Numbered from the stretch's first letter, positions 8,050-16,393 are shown. The stretch: DNA of 64,000 bases from Algibacter luteus (GCF_900141715.1 NZ_FQYK01000007.1:81787-145786); one strand, 5' to 3'. Notes: generated by a model from the letters alone, not told the origin. Made by a program: numbers and translations.

Positions 8050-8427
8050 ATGAGTAAGCCACTTACAGAACAGGAATTACATAATCTTGCCATGAATCAT
8101 GTTGGTAAAGATCTAGAAGAACGTGGTTTTGAGTTTATTGCAGTGAATAGTAAGCTTAAAAAGCATCCTCAATTTGTCTGTATTGATAAAAACAAGCAAT
8201 ATTATTTTGTAATTGTTAGAGCAGTGATTTTACCAGAAAATCCAAATAATTACGATGTGTTGTGGATGGAGACTTTTAAAAAGCACGCTAGAGAAAAAGA
8301 TGCAAAGGTGTTGTATGCAGGTGTTGGAATTGGAAGTATAGAAGGAGAAAAGCAACCTATTTATTTAAACGAAGATTATTTATTAGAGTATAACGGTATT
8401 CAGGTTTTAGAAACTAATTTGAATTAG
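8050..8427 (+). CDS. Conserved flavobacterial 125-residue protein, Nqr-adjacent (copy 2)
   Basis: Paralogue of the gene at 6987, same length, with identical first 23 residues and nearly identical DNA over that stretch (differences mainly at third codon positions). The C-terminal half diverges more. It is soluble, without recognised motifs. The apbE gene starts 9 bp after its stop codon, so the two are very probably co-transcribed; that is the best evidence that this family has something to do with Nqr or its flavinylation. A TAnnTTTG box lies only 4 bp before the start codon. Confidence 0.8.
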   Translation: MSKPLTEQELHNLAMNHVGKDLEERGFEFIAVNSKLKKHPQFVCIDKNKQYYFVIVRAVILPENPNNYDVLWMETFKKHAREKDAKVLYAGVGIGSIEGEKQPIYLNEDYLLEYNGIQVLETNLN

Positions 8428-8436
8428 AGAAATTTT

Positions 8437-9414
8437 ATGAAGCAAGTATTAGGCGTATTATTGGTTTGTCTTTTTATATCCTGTAATGGAGAACAAAAAA
8501 ACACCAAACTTACTGGAGCCGTTTTTGGGACTAGTTATTCTATAATTTATGATTCCGATATTGATTATGAAAAACAATTTGATAGTTTGTTTTATGTGAT
8601 TAATAAATCGATGTCTACATATCAAGTCAATTCCGATATTTCAAAATTAAATAGAAACGAAACTGTTGAAATTGATAATCATTTTATTAATGTTTATGAT
8701 GCGTCAAAAGAAATTTTTGGATTAACTGAAGGCGCTTTCGACCCAACAATTGGTAACGTGGTTAATGCGTGGAAATTTGGAGCTGAGAACACTATAGAAG
8801 TTGTTGATAGTTTAAAAATAGATAGTTTAATGCAATATGTAGGCTATGATAAAACATACAGGTTAAAGCGTTCTATTATCAAATCGAATCCTAATGTGTA
8901 TTTAGAGTTTAACGCTATTGCAAAAGGTTATGGCGTTGATCTGATTGGAGAGTTTCTTGAATCTCAAAATGTGAAGAATTATTTAGTTGAAATTGGTGGT
9001 GAGTTAAGAGCGAAAGGTAGAAATACTGAAAAACATAGTAAATGGAAAGTGGGTGTTGAAGAACCAAATTTTGAAGGCGGACAGTCTATATTAAAAGCTA
9101 TTTCTTTAAAAAATGAAGCTATGGCAACCTCTGGTACTTATAGAAAATTTAAGGTTGATGAGAACGGCAATCGATATGCCCATATAATTAATACCGAAAC
9201 TGGTTACCCGAGTAAAACCAATTTGCTTAGTGTTTCTGTAATTGCAGAAAATTGTATGACTGCTGACGCTTATGCTACAGCTTTTAAAGTCATGGGAATA
9301 GAAAAGGTGAAAACATTTTTAAAGCGACACCCAGAATTGAAAGTCTTTTTGATTTTTGTGAATGATAATCAAGAGCTTGAAACTCTCACATTAAATGGGT
9401 TTCCTGAGGAATAA
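8437..9414 (+). CDS. apbE: FAD:protein FMN transferase (ApbE family), lipoprotein
   Basis: ApbE enzymes transfer FMN from FAD to a threonine of target proteins in the periplasm, notably NqrB and NqrC. The 325-residue protein begins with a lipoprotein signal peptide (lipobox ending ISC, Cys at about 16). It has the family landmarks: GAVFGTSY-type N-terminal motif, GAFDPTIGNVVNAW, the FNAIAKGYGVD segment, an EIGGELRAKG motif and the C-terminal TADAYATAFKVMG. It is 9 bp downstream of the 8050 gene and close to nqrABCDEF, which supplies its probable substrates. It abuts the convergent gene at 9415 with no spacer. Confidence 0.93.
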   Translation: MKQVLGVLLVCLFISCNGEQKNTKLTGAVFGTSYSIIYDSDIDYEKQFDSLFYVINKSMSTYQVNSDISKLNRNETVEIDNHFINVYDASKEIFGLTEGAFDPTIGNVVNAWKFGAENTIEVVDSLKIDSLMQYVGYDKTYRLKRSIIKSNPNVYLEFNAIAKGYGVDLIGEFLESQNVKNYLVEIGGELRAKGRNTEKHSKWKVGVEEPNFEGGQSILKAISLKNEAMATSGTYRKFKVDENGNRYAHIINTETGYPSKTNLLSVSVIAENCMTADAYATAFKVMGIEKVKTFLKRHPELKVFLIFVNDNQELETLTLNGFPEE

Positions 9415-10194
9415 TTATTTGTAAACTACTGGAATTATTTCGCCTTTAGCTAAACAATATTCAGTAATTTTTTCAGGGGAAATTGTTTGAGTATAATCTA
9501 CCGCTTCAACTTTAAAACCAATGGAGCGAAGTTTATCAAAATAATCTCGACCATATACGCGAACATGATCGTACTGACCAAATATTTTTGCGCGTTCTTT
9601 TTTATCTGTGATGGTATTATCTTCAAAAGTAATAGACCTATTTAAATCTTGCGGAATTTGAAAAATACCTATACCACCAGCTTTAAGCACGCGATACAAT
9701 TCCTGCATAGCTTTGGTGTCATCAGGGATGTGCTCTAAAACATGATTGCATAATATCACGTCAAATTCATTATCGTTGAAGGGAAGATTACAAATATCGG
9801 CCTTAACATCTGCTAATGGGGAGTTTAAATCTGTGGTGACATAGTTTAGATTTTTCATATTCCTAAAACGTTTATAAAACGCTTGTTCAGGAGCAAAGTG
9901 AAGTACTTTTTTTTCAGCAATAAAAAAATCTGTTTCATTTTTAAGATATAACCAAAGCAATCGATGTCTTTCTAAACTTAAAGTTGAAGGCGATAATACG
10001 TTATTTCGTTGGCTGCCATAACCATAAGGTAGAAAGGATTTAAAAGATTTACCATCAATGGGGTCGGTATAAGTTTTTCCTTTTAAAAAGAAAGCTAAAA
10101 TTGGTCTTATAGTATAACTTAGCCTTATGAGCAAGGGTCTAGGGACGGTATTAAGTATAAGTTTAAATAGTTTTTTCAAAATCTGCTTAATCAT
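9415..10194 (-). CDS. Class I SAM-dependent methyltransferase
   Basis: 259 residues starting MIKQILKKLFKL. A basic, hydrophobic N-terminal segment is followed by a Methyltransf_11-type domain: KKVLHFAPEQA (SAM-binding motif I region), NYVTTDLNSPLADVKADICNLPFND, then FDVILCNHVLEHIPDD (motif IV) and ELYRVLKAGGIGIFQIP. The substrate is unknown; the arrangement resembles methyltransferases seen near cell-surface polysaccharide genes, but no such genes are adjacent. The chosen start overlaps the upstream SUMF1-like gene by 8 bp (ATGATTAA), indicating coupling. A longer in-frame start would overlap that gene more and looks less likely. Confidence 0.85.
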   Translation of the reverse strand: MIKQILKKLFKLILNTVPRPLLIRLSYTIRPILAFFLKGKTYTDPIDGKSFKSFLPYGYGSQRNNVLSPSTLSLERHRLLWLYLKNETDFFIAEKKVLHFAPEQAFYKRFRNMKNLNYVTTDLNSPLADVKADICNLPFNDNEFDVILCNHVLEHIPDDTKAMQELYRVLKAGGIGIFQIPQDLNRSITFEDNTITDKKERAKIFGQYDHVRVYGRDYFDKLRSIGFKVEAVDYTQTISPEKITEYCLAKGEIIPVVYK

Positions 10195-10999
10195 TAACTT
10201 CACAGACACACCTAAAACCAGTATAGTCGTTAAGTTTATTAATTGAATTTTTTTTCCGCCAATTAGAACCAAAAGGTAGGCTATCTAATACAAATTCAGA
10301 TATTCCCTCTTTATAAAATAGTGCTTTTTTATACTTACTTCTGTATTTTGTTCTGTAAGGAAAAAGAGGCATTTCGTCTTTTTTAATAGAAATATTTGAA
10401 TATCCAAATTTCTGAGTTGCTGTCAAAAGTTCATTTTTTGTTGGTAACCGATAAACAAATTTATAAGGATATTTATTTCTTTCTTCGATGTTTTCAGTGT
10501 TGATAGCCCAAAATAGTTTTACTGCATCTGTCCTCCATTTACAATATAAAGTAGCTTGTTCTTTAGAAATGTTTACTAACGGATGAAAAGAATATTTGGG
10601 GTGTTCAAGGTATACATTAGAATTTATGGTTTTATCCACCATTAAATTATTAGGTATTTTTTGATTTAACCATAATAAGTTATTGTTTGGTATATTTTCA
10701 AATAGTTTATAGGCTATGTCTTTGGTTAACCCATAATCAGGTATTTTTTTTATAGAGTCATGAATCCTTTCGGTCCAAAAGAATTTCAAATTTGTTAGAA
10801 ATTCTAAATACATAAAATTATCTACAGGAGCAACATCAATGAAGATTGAATCATTTAGTTTTATAGTGAATGGAGGAGAAGTAGATTTATTAGATTTTGT
10901 TTGTTTTGGGTAATAGAATATTTCACGAGATTGAGAATTGCAGAAATTAACTAGAGATGAAAAAACAACAATAAGAGTTACAACTTTTTTAATTTTCAT
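10187..10999 (-). CDS. Secreted SUMF1/FGE-fold protein
   Basis: 270 residues beginning MKIKKVVTLIVVFSS with a signal peptide ending near NFCNSQ. The centre and C-terminus have formylglycine-generating-enzyme (SUMF1) landmarks: HPLVNISKEQATLYCKWRT, YRLPTKNELLTA and the terminal NDYTGFRCVCEV. In flavobacteria this fold is used by gliding/T9SS proteins such as GldK/GldJ and by many uncharacterised exported proteins; this one is shorter and not a convincing GldK. Catalytic activity is unlikely to be inferable. The start at 10999 (ATG) is preferred over an in-frame TTG six codons upstream. It overlaps the following methyltransferase. Confidence 0.75.
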   Translation of the reverse strand: MKIKKVVTLIVVFSSLVNFCNSQSREIFYYPKQTKSNKSTSPPFTIKLNDSIFIDVAPVDNFMYLEFLTNLKFFWTERIHDSIKKIPDYGLTKDIAYKLFENIPNNNLLWLNQKIPNNLMVDKTINSNVYLEHPKYSFHPLVNISKEQATLYCKWRTDAVKLFWAINTENIEERNKYPYKFVYRLPTKNELLTATQKFGYSNISIKKDEMPLFPYRTKYRSKYKKALFYKEGISEFVLDSLPFGSNWRKKNSINKLNDYTGFRCVCEVND

Positions 11000-11047
11000 T
11001 TTAGATATAACATTCAAGTTGATTTTCGATTATAAGAAAATGCACTA

Positions 11048-11866
11048 CTACAAAACTAATGCCTTTTGTCTAAATTCATTTTCCTCATCGCTTACAATTC
11101 CTAAAGCATCATAAATATATGCGAATGTTGAAAGTAATTCTGGTTTACCATCAATAAGTGCTACATCATGTTCAAAATGTGCCGAAGGTTTACCATCTTG
11201 TGTCGTAATGGTCCAACCGTCTCTATGTTGTTTTATACGGTGTGTTCCCATATTAATCATAGGTTCTATAGCCACAACCATGCCTTCAACAAATTTTTTG
11301 CCTTTACCACGTTTGCCGTAATTTGGCATTTCTGGGTCTTCGTGCATTTTGCTTCCTAAACCATGGCCTACTAATTCTCTAACTACACCGTAACCATGAT
11401 CTTCACAATACTTTTGAATCGCATAACCCACATCGCCAACACGATTATTAGCTTTAAATTCTCTAATACCAACGTATAACGATTCTTTGGTTACCTGAAG
11501 TAATTTTTCTGTTTCTGGATCAATTTCACCAACCGCAAAGGTATAGGCATGGTCTCCATAAAATCCATTTTTTAATGCGCCACAATCAATAGAAATGATA
11601 TCGCCTTCAACCAAAGGTGTAGCGTTGGGAATACCATGCACTACTTGTGAATTAGGACTCATGCAAAGGGTATTTGGGAAATCATATAACCCTAAAAACC
11701 CTGGAATAGCACCTTGGTCTCTTATACATTCTTCAGCAATTTTATCTAATTGAAGCGTAGAAACTCCTGGTTTAATTTCTTTTGCTAATTCACCTAATGT
11801 TTTAGATACAACTAAAGCACTTTCGCGCATTAATTCTATTTCTTCTCTTGTTTTAACAATAATCAT
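11048..11866 (-). CDS. map: Type I methionine aminopeptidase
   Basis: Removes the N-terminal methionine from nascent proteins. The 272-residue protein has all five metal ligands of the pita-bread fold: Asp94 (SIDCG), Asp105 (GDHAYTF), His168 (VGHGLG), Glu201 (AIEPM) and Glu232 (FEHDVA), with the accessory His77 in VVHGIP. This is the minimal type I form plus a short C-terminal tail. It is the second of three minus-strand genes after gpmI and the HAD gene, but has its own -7 box upstream at 11886-11893. Confidence 0.95.
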   Translation of the reverse strand: MIIVKTREEIELMRESALVVSKTLGELAKEIKPGVSTLQLDKIAEECIRDQGAIPGFLGLYDFPNTLCMSPNSQVVHGIPNATPLVEGDIISIDCGALKNGFYGDHAYTFAVGEIDPETEKLLQVTKESLYVGIREFKANNRVGDVGYAIQKYCEDHGYGVVRELVGHGLGSKMHEDPEMPNYGKRGKGKKFVEGMVVAIEPMINMGTHRIKQHRDGWTITTQDGKPSAHFEHDVALIDGKPELLSTFAYIYDALGIVSDEENEFRQKALVL

Positions 11867-11885
11867 AAAAATAATAATAGGAGTG

Positions 11886-11893
11886 CAAAGATA
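11886..11893 (-). promoter_or_regulatory. -7 promoter element of map
   Basis: Reads TATCTTTG on the minus strand (consensus TAnnTTTG), 20 bp before the map ATG. The -33 element is not clear. Confidence 0.45.
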
Positions 11894-11907
11894 CTTAAAA
11901 ACTCAAG

Positions 11908-12312
11908 TTATTTAAATAGCCCAAAAAAACCTTTCTTTTTTTCGGGAATAGGAGGTGCCGTGTTTGTGAGCAGTTGATAAACTTCGCCCCAACCTGGAAA
12001 ACCTCCAATATTTCTGTCGTCTATAAATAAATCAGCATTAATCTTTCTGCTTATATCATTTACGAATTCTTCTTCAGGAAAACTTTTATTTACAGCGTAA
12101 AAACGAATACCATTTTCTTCGCAAAAGTTAACAGCTTCTTGAAGTCTGTCACCGCATCTGTATGTCCATAAAATAAGGCGATGACCATCTTCTTGCAATT
12201 TTTTTAAAGTTTCAAATGCAAATAATATAGGTTTGCCAATTTTTGGATAGGCATCTTCAACGATAGTCCCGTCAAAATCAATAGCAATGATAAGTGTATC
12301 GTTAAAATTCAT
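11908..12312 (-). CDS. Small HAD-superfamily phosphatase-like protein
   Basis: 134 residues. HAD motif I is AIDFDGTIV (Asp nucleophile at about residue 11, acid/base Asp two residues later); motif II is in LILWTYR; motif IV is LFIDDRNIGGFPGWG. There is no cap domain of note, so it belongs with the short Bacteroides BT0820-like hydrolases. The C-terminus is a Pro/Lys-rich tail. Substrate unknown. It lies between gpmI and map on the same strand, with its own TAnnTTTG box at 12338-12345. Confidence 0.8.
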   Translation of the reverse strand: MNFNDTLIIAIDFDGTIVEDAYPKIGKPILFAFETLKKLQEDGHRLILWTYRCGDRLQEAVNFCEENGIRFYAVNKSFPEEEFVNDISRKINADLFIDDRNIGGFPGWGEVYQLLTNTAPPIPEKKKGFFGLFK

Positions 12313-12337
12313 TTTTTTTCAATTACATAGATTAGGG

Positions 12338-12345
12338 CAAAGTTA
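12338..12345 (-). promoter_or_regulatory. -7 promoter element of the HAD gene
   Basis: Reads TAACTTTG on the minus strand, 26 bp before the ATG; the -33 part is not obvious. Confidence 0.4.
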
Positions 12346-12364
12346 CGCTAATTAATTTTTTTTA

Positions 12365-13882
12365 TTAAACTAAGGGATGTTGAGTCATTGCAGCAGGTTG
12401 TTCAACATTCATCAATTTTAAAATAGTTGGTGCGATATCTCCTAAAATACCATTTTTAATTGTTTTTAATTCATTGTCAATTAAAATTACAGGTACTGGG
12501 TTAGTTGTGTGTGCGGTGTTAGGTGAGCCATCGGGGTTTATCATGGTTTCACAATTACCGTGATCTGCAATGAGTAAGGTGGTGTAGCCATTGTTTAATG
12601 CTGTAGTTACCACATCTTTAACACATTCGTCTACGGCTTCACATGCTTTTATTGCAGCTTCCATAACTCCGGTATGACCTACCATATCACCATTGGCAAA
12701 ATTTAAACAAACAAAATCAACATCGCCTTTTTCAAGTTCAGGAACCAGTGCATCACGCAATTCATAAGCGCTCATTTCTGGTTTTAAATCGTAAGTAGCC
12801 ACTTTTGGCGAGTTTCTTAAAATACGCTTTTCCCCTTTAAACTCTTGCTCTCTTCCACCAGAAAAGAAAAAGGTAACGTGCGGATATTTTTCAGTTTCAG
12901 CTATCCTAATTTGTGTTTTGTTATTTTTCTCTAACACTTCACCCAAGGTTTCAGTTAAGTTTTCTTTGTTGAAAATAACTTTAATATTTTTATAGGTATC
13001 GTTGTAATTGGTTAGGGTTACATAATGCAAATCTAATTTGTGCATATTGTATTCTGGAAAATCAACTTGAGAAAGTACTTCTGTTAATTCTCTACCACGG
13101 TCTGTTCTAAAATTAAAAAAGATTATAACGTCACCATTTTTAATTTTTGTGAGTGGTTGGTTGTTATCATCAACCGCTATAATAGGTTTAATAAACTCAT
13201 CGGTAACATCATTAGCGTAATTGGCTTCTATACTTTGAGTTATATTGTTTGAGTTTTCACCAACATTATTTACTAAGGCATCGTATACGAGTTTAACACG
13301 TTCCCAACGTTTATCTCTATCCATGGCATAATAACGACCAGAGATGGTTGCAATTTTAGCATTTGTGTTTTCTATATGGTTTTCTAACTGCTTAACAAAT
13401 CCGGCACCTGATTTTGGGTCTACGTCACGTCCGTCTGTAAATCCATGAACATAAGAATTTTGAACTCCAAATTCGTTAGCAGCGTCAATTAATCCTAATA
13501 AATGATTAATATGCGAGTGTACCCCGCCATCACTTAAAAGTCCTAAAAAATGAACATCTTTATTGTTTGATTTAGCGTAATCAAACGCATCTACCAATGC
13601 TTTTTCGTTATTTAAGGTTTTGTTTTTTACAGCTAAATTTACCTTAACTAAATCTTGATAGACTATTCTACCAGCACCTAAATTCATGTGTCCAACTTCA
13701 CTGTTTCCCATTTGCCCTTCTGGTAATCCAACATGCAAACCATCGGTACGAAGTGTGGCATATGGATATTTTTTATACAAAGAATCAATAAATGGCGTGT
13801 TAGCTTGATCGACAGCCGAAACTTTTGGGTCAGGTGAATTTCCCCAACCATCAAGAATCATTAAAATAACTTTTTTGTTCAT
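12365..13882 (-). CDS. gpmI: 2,3-bisphosphoglycerate-independent phosphoglycerate mutase
   Basis: Interconverts 3- and 2-phosphoglycerate in glycolysis using a phosphoserine intermediate and manganese. The 505-residue length is normal. Visible motifs are the first metal site MILDGWG (Asp11), the catalytic Ser61 in GQMGNSEVGH, GVHSHINH, HGFTDGRDVDP, and the second metal cluster NFANGDMVGHTG and LIADHGN. It is the only glycolytic enzyme here besides GAPDH (43096). A -7 box lies 25 bp upstream at 13907. Confidence 0.96.
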   Translation of the reverse strand: MNKKVILMILDGWGNSPDPKVSAVDQANTPFIDSLYKKYPYATLRTDGLHVGLPEGQMGNSEVGHMNLGAGRIVYQDLVKVNLAVKNKTLNNEKALVDAFDYAKSNNKDVHFLGLLSDGGVHSHINHLLGLIDAANEFGVQNSYVHGFTDGRDVDPKSGAGFVKQLENHIENTNAKIATISGRYYAMDRDKRWERVKLVYDALVNNVGENSNNITQSIEANYANDVTDEFIKPIIAVDDNNQPLTKIKNGDVIIFFNFRTDRGRELTEVLSQVDFPEYNMHKLDLHYVTLTNYNDTYKNIKVIFNKENLTETLGEVLEKNNKTQIRIAETEKYPHVTFFFSGGREQEFKGEKRILRNSPKVATYDLKPEMSAYELRDALVPELEKGDVDFVCLNFANGDMVGHTGVMEAAIKACEAVDECVKDVVTTALNNGYTTLLIADHGNCETMINPDGSPNTAHTTNPVPVILIDNELKTIKNGILGDIAPTILKLMNVEQPAAMTQHPLV

Positions 13883-13906
13883 TTTTTGTTAAAATTTAAA
13901 ACCGAA

Positions 13907-13914
13907 CAAAGATA
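13907..13914 (-). promoter_or_regulatory. -7 promoter element of gpmI
   Basis: Reads TATCTTTG on the minus strand (TAnnTTTG), 24 bp before the gpmI ATG. The -33 half is not clear. Confidence 0.45.
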
Positions 13915-14003
13915 CATAAGTTTCTTATAAATGGAGTTAAAAAAACCTTGTAAAAGCCTGATTTTTTAAGGAATGTTCTCATGTTTTTTTATGCAAACGT
14001 TTT

Positions 14004-14039
14004 CGTTAACAATGTGTGAATCAAACGTTAAAAATGTGT
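14004..14039. repeat. Pair of 14-bp direct repeats spaced by two helical turns
   Basis: CGTTAACAATGTGT (14004-14017) and CGTTAAAAATGTGT (14026-14039) differ at one base and start 22 bp apart, so both would face the same side of the helix. They lie about 100 bp upstream of the ankyrin-protein start and may be tandem binding sites. Confidence 0.45.
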
Positions 14040-14134
14040 TATAAATGTTTTTTTATGTAACAGATCAAAATTATTGTCGTCTCTTTAGTATATCAAAAAA
14101 CGTAAATCAATTAATCAAATTAAAATCTTTCATC

Positions 14135-14545
14135 ATGAAAAAAACAATCATTATTACCGCAATGGCATTATGCTTTTCATTAGTATCAGCAAATGCAGCT
14201 CCAGAAAATCAAAGTGTTAATTACGAATTAGAAGCTTTTTTTAAAGTGAATTCGTTTTGTGTATCTATTGCCAAAGGCGATTTAGAAACTGTTCAAAAAC
14301 TTATAAGTAGAGGGGCAGATGTTAATGAAAAATCTAATGGCATGACTCCTGCGATGTACGCTGCAAAATACAATAGAACAGAGATTTTAAAGCTTTTAAT
14401 TATTCATGGCGCTAATTTAAAAGCAAAGTCTGATAAAAAAATGACGGCTTTAGAATATGCACAGTTACATGGAGCTAGCGATACAGAAGCAATAATCATT
14501 GAAGCTTTGGCTGAAGCTAAAGCCAGTAAAAGAAAAATTATTTAA
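14135..14545 (+). CDS. Secreted ankyrin-repeat protein
   Basis: 136 residues from the ATG at 14135, which opens a clean Sec signal peptide (MKKTIIITAMALCFSLVSA, cleavage after ANA). The in-frame upstream extension has no such character and was discarded. The mature part has two to three ankyrin units: SIAKGDLETVQKLISRGADVN, then TPAMYAAKYNRTEILKLLIIHGANLKAK, then TALEYAQLHGA. Ankyrin repeats mediate protein contacts; the periplasmic partner is unknown. It is followed by a terminator shared with the convergent M48 protease gene. Confidence 0.85.
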   Translation: MKKTIIITAMALCFSLVSANAAPENQSVNYELEAFFKVNSFCVSIAKGDLETVQKLISRGADVNEKSNGMTPAMYAAKYNRTEILKLLIIHGANLKAKSDKKMTALEYAQLHGASDTEAIIIEALAEAKASKRKII

Positions 14546-14578
14546 AATTTAGTAATTATTTGAGTTAGTCACTCGATT

Positions 14579-14607
14579 AAAAAAGCCTCGTTAAACGAGG
14601 CTTTTTT
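14579..14607. terminator. Bidirectional terminator between ankyrin and M48 genes
   Basis: The stem GCCTCGT-TAA-ACGAGGC is flanked by six A on the left and six T on the right, so it can act for both convergent genes (stops at 14545 and 14611). Confidence 0.85.
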
Positions 14608-14610
14608 GTT

Positions 14611-15378
14611 TTATAAATTTTTGTATTTTTCGATGGCTTCTTGAATTTTTTCTATCCTATTGTCAGGATCTGGGTGTGTACTTTGAAATTCTGGAACGCG
14701 GTTTGGACCTGCTGCATCTTTTAATATTTTCATCACGCCAATCATTTCCTCAGGATTATAACCAGCTTTAATCATAAATTTCACACCAAGGTCGTCGCTT
14801 TCTAATTCATCGCCTCTTCCATTGGTTAATAAGGTATTTTGCCCAATACCACTAACGAGTCCTCCCATATCGGCACCTACAGACCCTGCGGTTGATAGTC
14901 CTTGCCAATATTCGCTTTCTGCAATTCTTTCTGCACTGTGCCTTCCTAAAACATGTCCAATTTCATGCCCTAATACACCAGCTAATTGGTCTTCGTTTTC
15001 TAATTTTGAAAAAAGTGCATGCGTGATAAATATTTGTCCGCCAGGTAATGCAAATGCATTAATGGTATTTGGATCTGCTAATAAATGAAATTCGTATCTA
15101 TAAGGCGTCTCTCTCGCAATACTATTGTTTACTAATTTATTCCCCACATTATCAACTAAGGCTTGATATTGGGTGTTTGGATGCAAACCACCATGTTGTT
15201 GTGCCATATGTGGTGCACTTTGCAAACCTATGGCTATTTCCTTATCAGGAGTCATAGAAATGGTTTGGGTTCTACCTGTATAAGGGTTTACCTCTTGTTG
15301 GCTACATCTTTTGAAAACAAAAAATAACGCGATTGCTGCTCCTATTAATAGTCGGAATTTTAGATTTTTTCCTCTCAT
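14611..15378 (-). CDS. M48-family metallopeptidase, exported
   Basis: 255 residues, related to the LoiP/YcaL/BepA group of envelope zinc proteases that degrade misfolded outer-membrane proteins. The N-terminus is basic then hydrophobic (residues 8-22) with Cys25 in FKRCSQ, plausible as a lipoprotein or membrane anchor. The zinc motif is HEIGH (His138, Glu139, His142), with a downstream Glu at about 191-193 (DELESDD) as third ligand. AFALPGGQIFITH is the conserved substrate strand. It is convergent with the ankyrin gene. Substrates cannot be told from sequence. Confidence 0.88.
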   Translation of the reverse strand: MRGKNLKFRLLIGAAIALFFVFKRCSQQEVNPYTGRTQTISMTPDKEIAIGLQSAPHMAQQHGGLHPNTQYQALVDNVGNKLVNNSIARETPYRYEFHLLADPNTINAFALPGGQIFITHALFSKLENEDQLAGVLGHEIGHVLGRHSAERIAESEYWQGLSTAGSVGADMGGLVSGIGQNTLLTNGRGDELESDDLGVKFMIKAGYNPEEMIGVMKILKDAAGPNRVPEFQSTHPDPDNRIEKIQEAIEKYKNL

Positions 15379-15469
15379 TTTAATAAAATTGGTTACTAAA
15401 ATTACAAAATTTTAGGTTATAAAGGTTTGACACCGCAGATTTAAATAAGTCACTTCAATAAAATTCCGA

Positions 15470-15946
15470 TTAAAGTTTTTTAATCATGACGTAATGGAGG
15501 CCTATATCTTTAATATTAAACGGTTTGCCAATTGTTTTGTATCCTTTTTTTTTATAGAAATTAGCAGCAACTTCCCTTGCATTACACCAAACTAAATTTA
15601 TGTTTTTTGCTTTCAAGACGCGTTCTCCGTGTTTTAAAATAATACTGCCTAATCCATTATTTTGATAGGGTTTTAGTACCGCCATACCTCTTAGTTGATA
15701 TTGGGCTTTTTCTGAAGTACAAGGCGTCGTGTTTTTTAAAAAAGTACATATGCCTGCTAAAGTTTCATTATCGAATATCCCGAAATGAAAAGTTGTTTCC
15801 AGATTATCTCCATCAAAAGCGCAAGTTTCAATAGGTTTTCCTGCTCTTAAAACTGGATGCCTTACCGTAAATGCTTCCTCGGCAGTAATTTGTTTTATTT
15901 TATAATCAGAAGAGTTAATATGTTTATTGATTTTAGTAATTTTCAA
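15470..15946 (-). CDS. GNAT-family N-acetyltransferase
   Basis: 158 residues with the GNAT acetyl-CoA-binding core: YQLRGMAVLKPYQNNGLGSIILKHGE (motif A, Q-x2-G-x-G) followed by NLVWCNAREVAANFYKKKGYKTIG (motif B). Substrate unknown. The start is a TTG at 15944-15946; no in-frame ATG precedes the conserved region. It is divergent from another GNAT gene with only 15 bp between start codons, so each promoter must lie in or next to the other gene; a TAAGTTTG box on the minus strand overlaps the TTG itself. Confidence 0.8.
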   Translation of the reverse strand: MKITKINKHINSSDYKIKQITAEEAFTVRHPVLRAGKPIETCAFDGDNLETTFHFGIFDNETLAGICTFLKNTTPCTSEKAQYQLRGMAVLKPYQNNGLGSIILKHGERVLKAKNINLVWCNAREVAANFYKKKGYKTIGKPFNIKDIGLHYVMIKKL

Positions 15947-15961
15947 ACTTAAAAAATAATT

Positions 15962-16387
15962 ATGGCAATACAGTTTAAGATTTTAGAAAAGGATCAAATT
16001 TTTGCGGCTGTTCCGTTAGTTTATAAGTTGAACGATTTTAAGGTGACAGAAGATAGTTTGAGTCAGCGATTTTCTGAAATGATAAATCAAAATTATGAAT
16101 GCGCTGGTATTTATGATAATGAAAAATTAATTGGAGTTTGTGGTTTATGGTATTGCACAAGACATTATTCTGGCAAGAGTGCTGAAGCAGATCATGTTTA
16201 TATTGATGATGGCTATCGCGGACAAGGTTTAGGTAAAAAATTCTTTGATTGGATTTATAATTATTTGATTAATAAAGGTTTTGAAACTATAGAGTTGAAT
16301 ACGTATGTAAGTAACAACCAGTCGCATAAATTTTACTTTAATGAAGGCTTTAAAATACTGGGATATCATTTTTTAAAAAAGCTATAA
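15962..16387 (+). CDS. GNAT-family N-acetyltransferase
   Basis: 141 residues. Motif A is DHVYIDDGYRGQGLGKKFFDWIYNYL (R-G-Q-G-L-G-K) and motif B is IELNTYVSNNQSHKFYFNEGFKILGYHFLK; these are standard GNAT acetyl-CoA-binding features. Substrate unknown. It is divergent from the GNAT gene at 15470-15946 with 15 bp between the starts. The two proteins are not close paralogues by eye, so the pair need not be a recent duplication. tRNA-Gly follows 48 bp downstream. Confidence 0.82.
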   Translation: MAIQFKILEKDQIFAAVPLVYKLNDFKVTEDSLSQRFSEMINQNYECAGIYDNEKLIGVCGLWYCTRHYSGKSAEADHVYIDDGYRGQGLGKKFFDWIYNYLINKGFETIELNTYVSNNQSHKFYFNEGFKILGYHFLKKL

Positions 16388-16393
16388 ATTTTC

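Noticed and set aside
9415..10272. Longer start for the methyltransferase at 10272
   Set aside because: The extra 26 residues would overlap the SUMF1-like gene by 86 bp and lack conserved character; the ATG at 10194 gives the usual short overlap.
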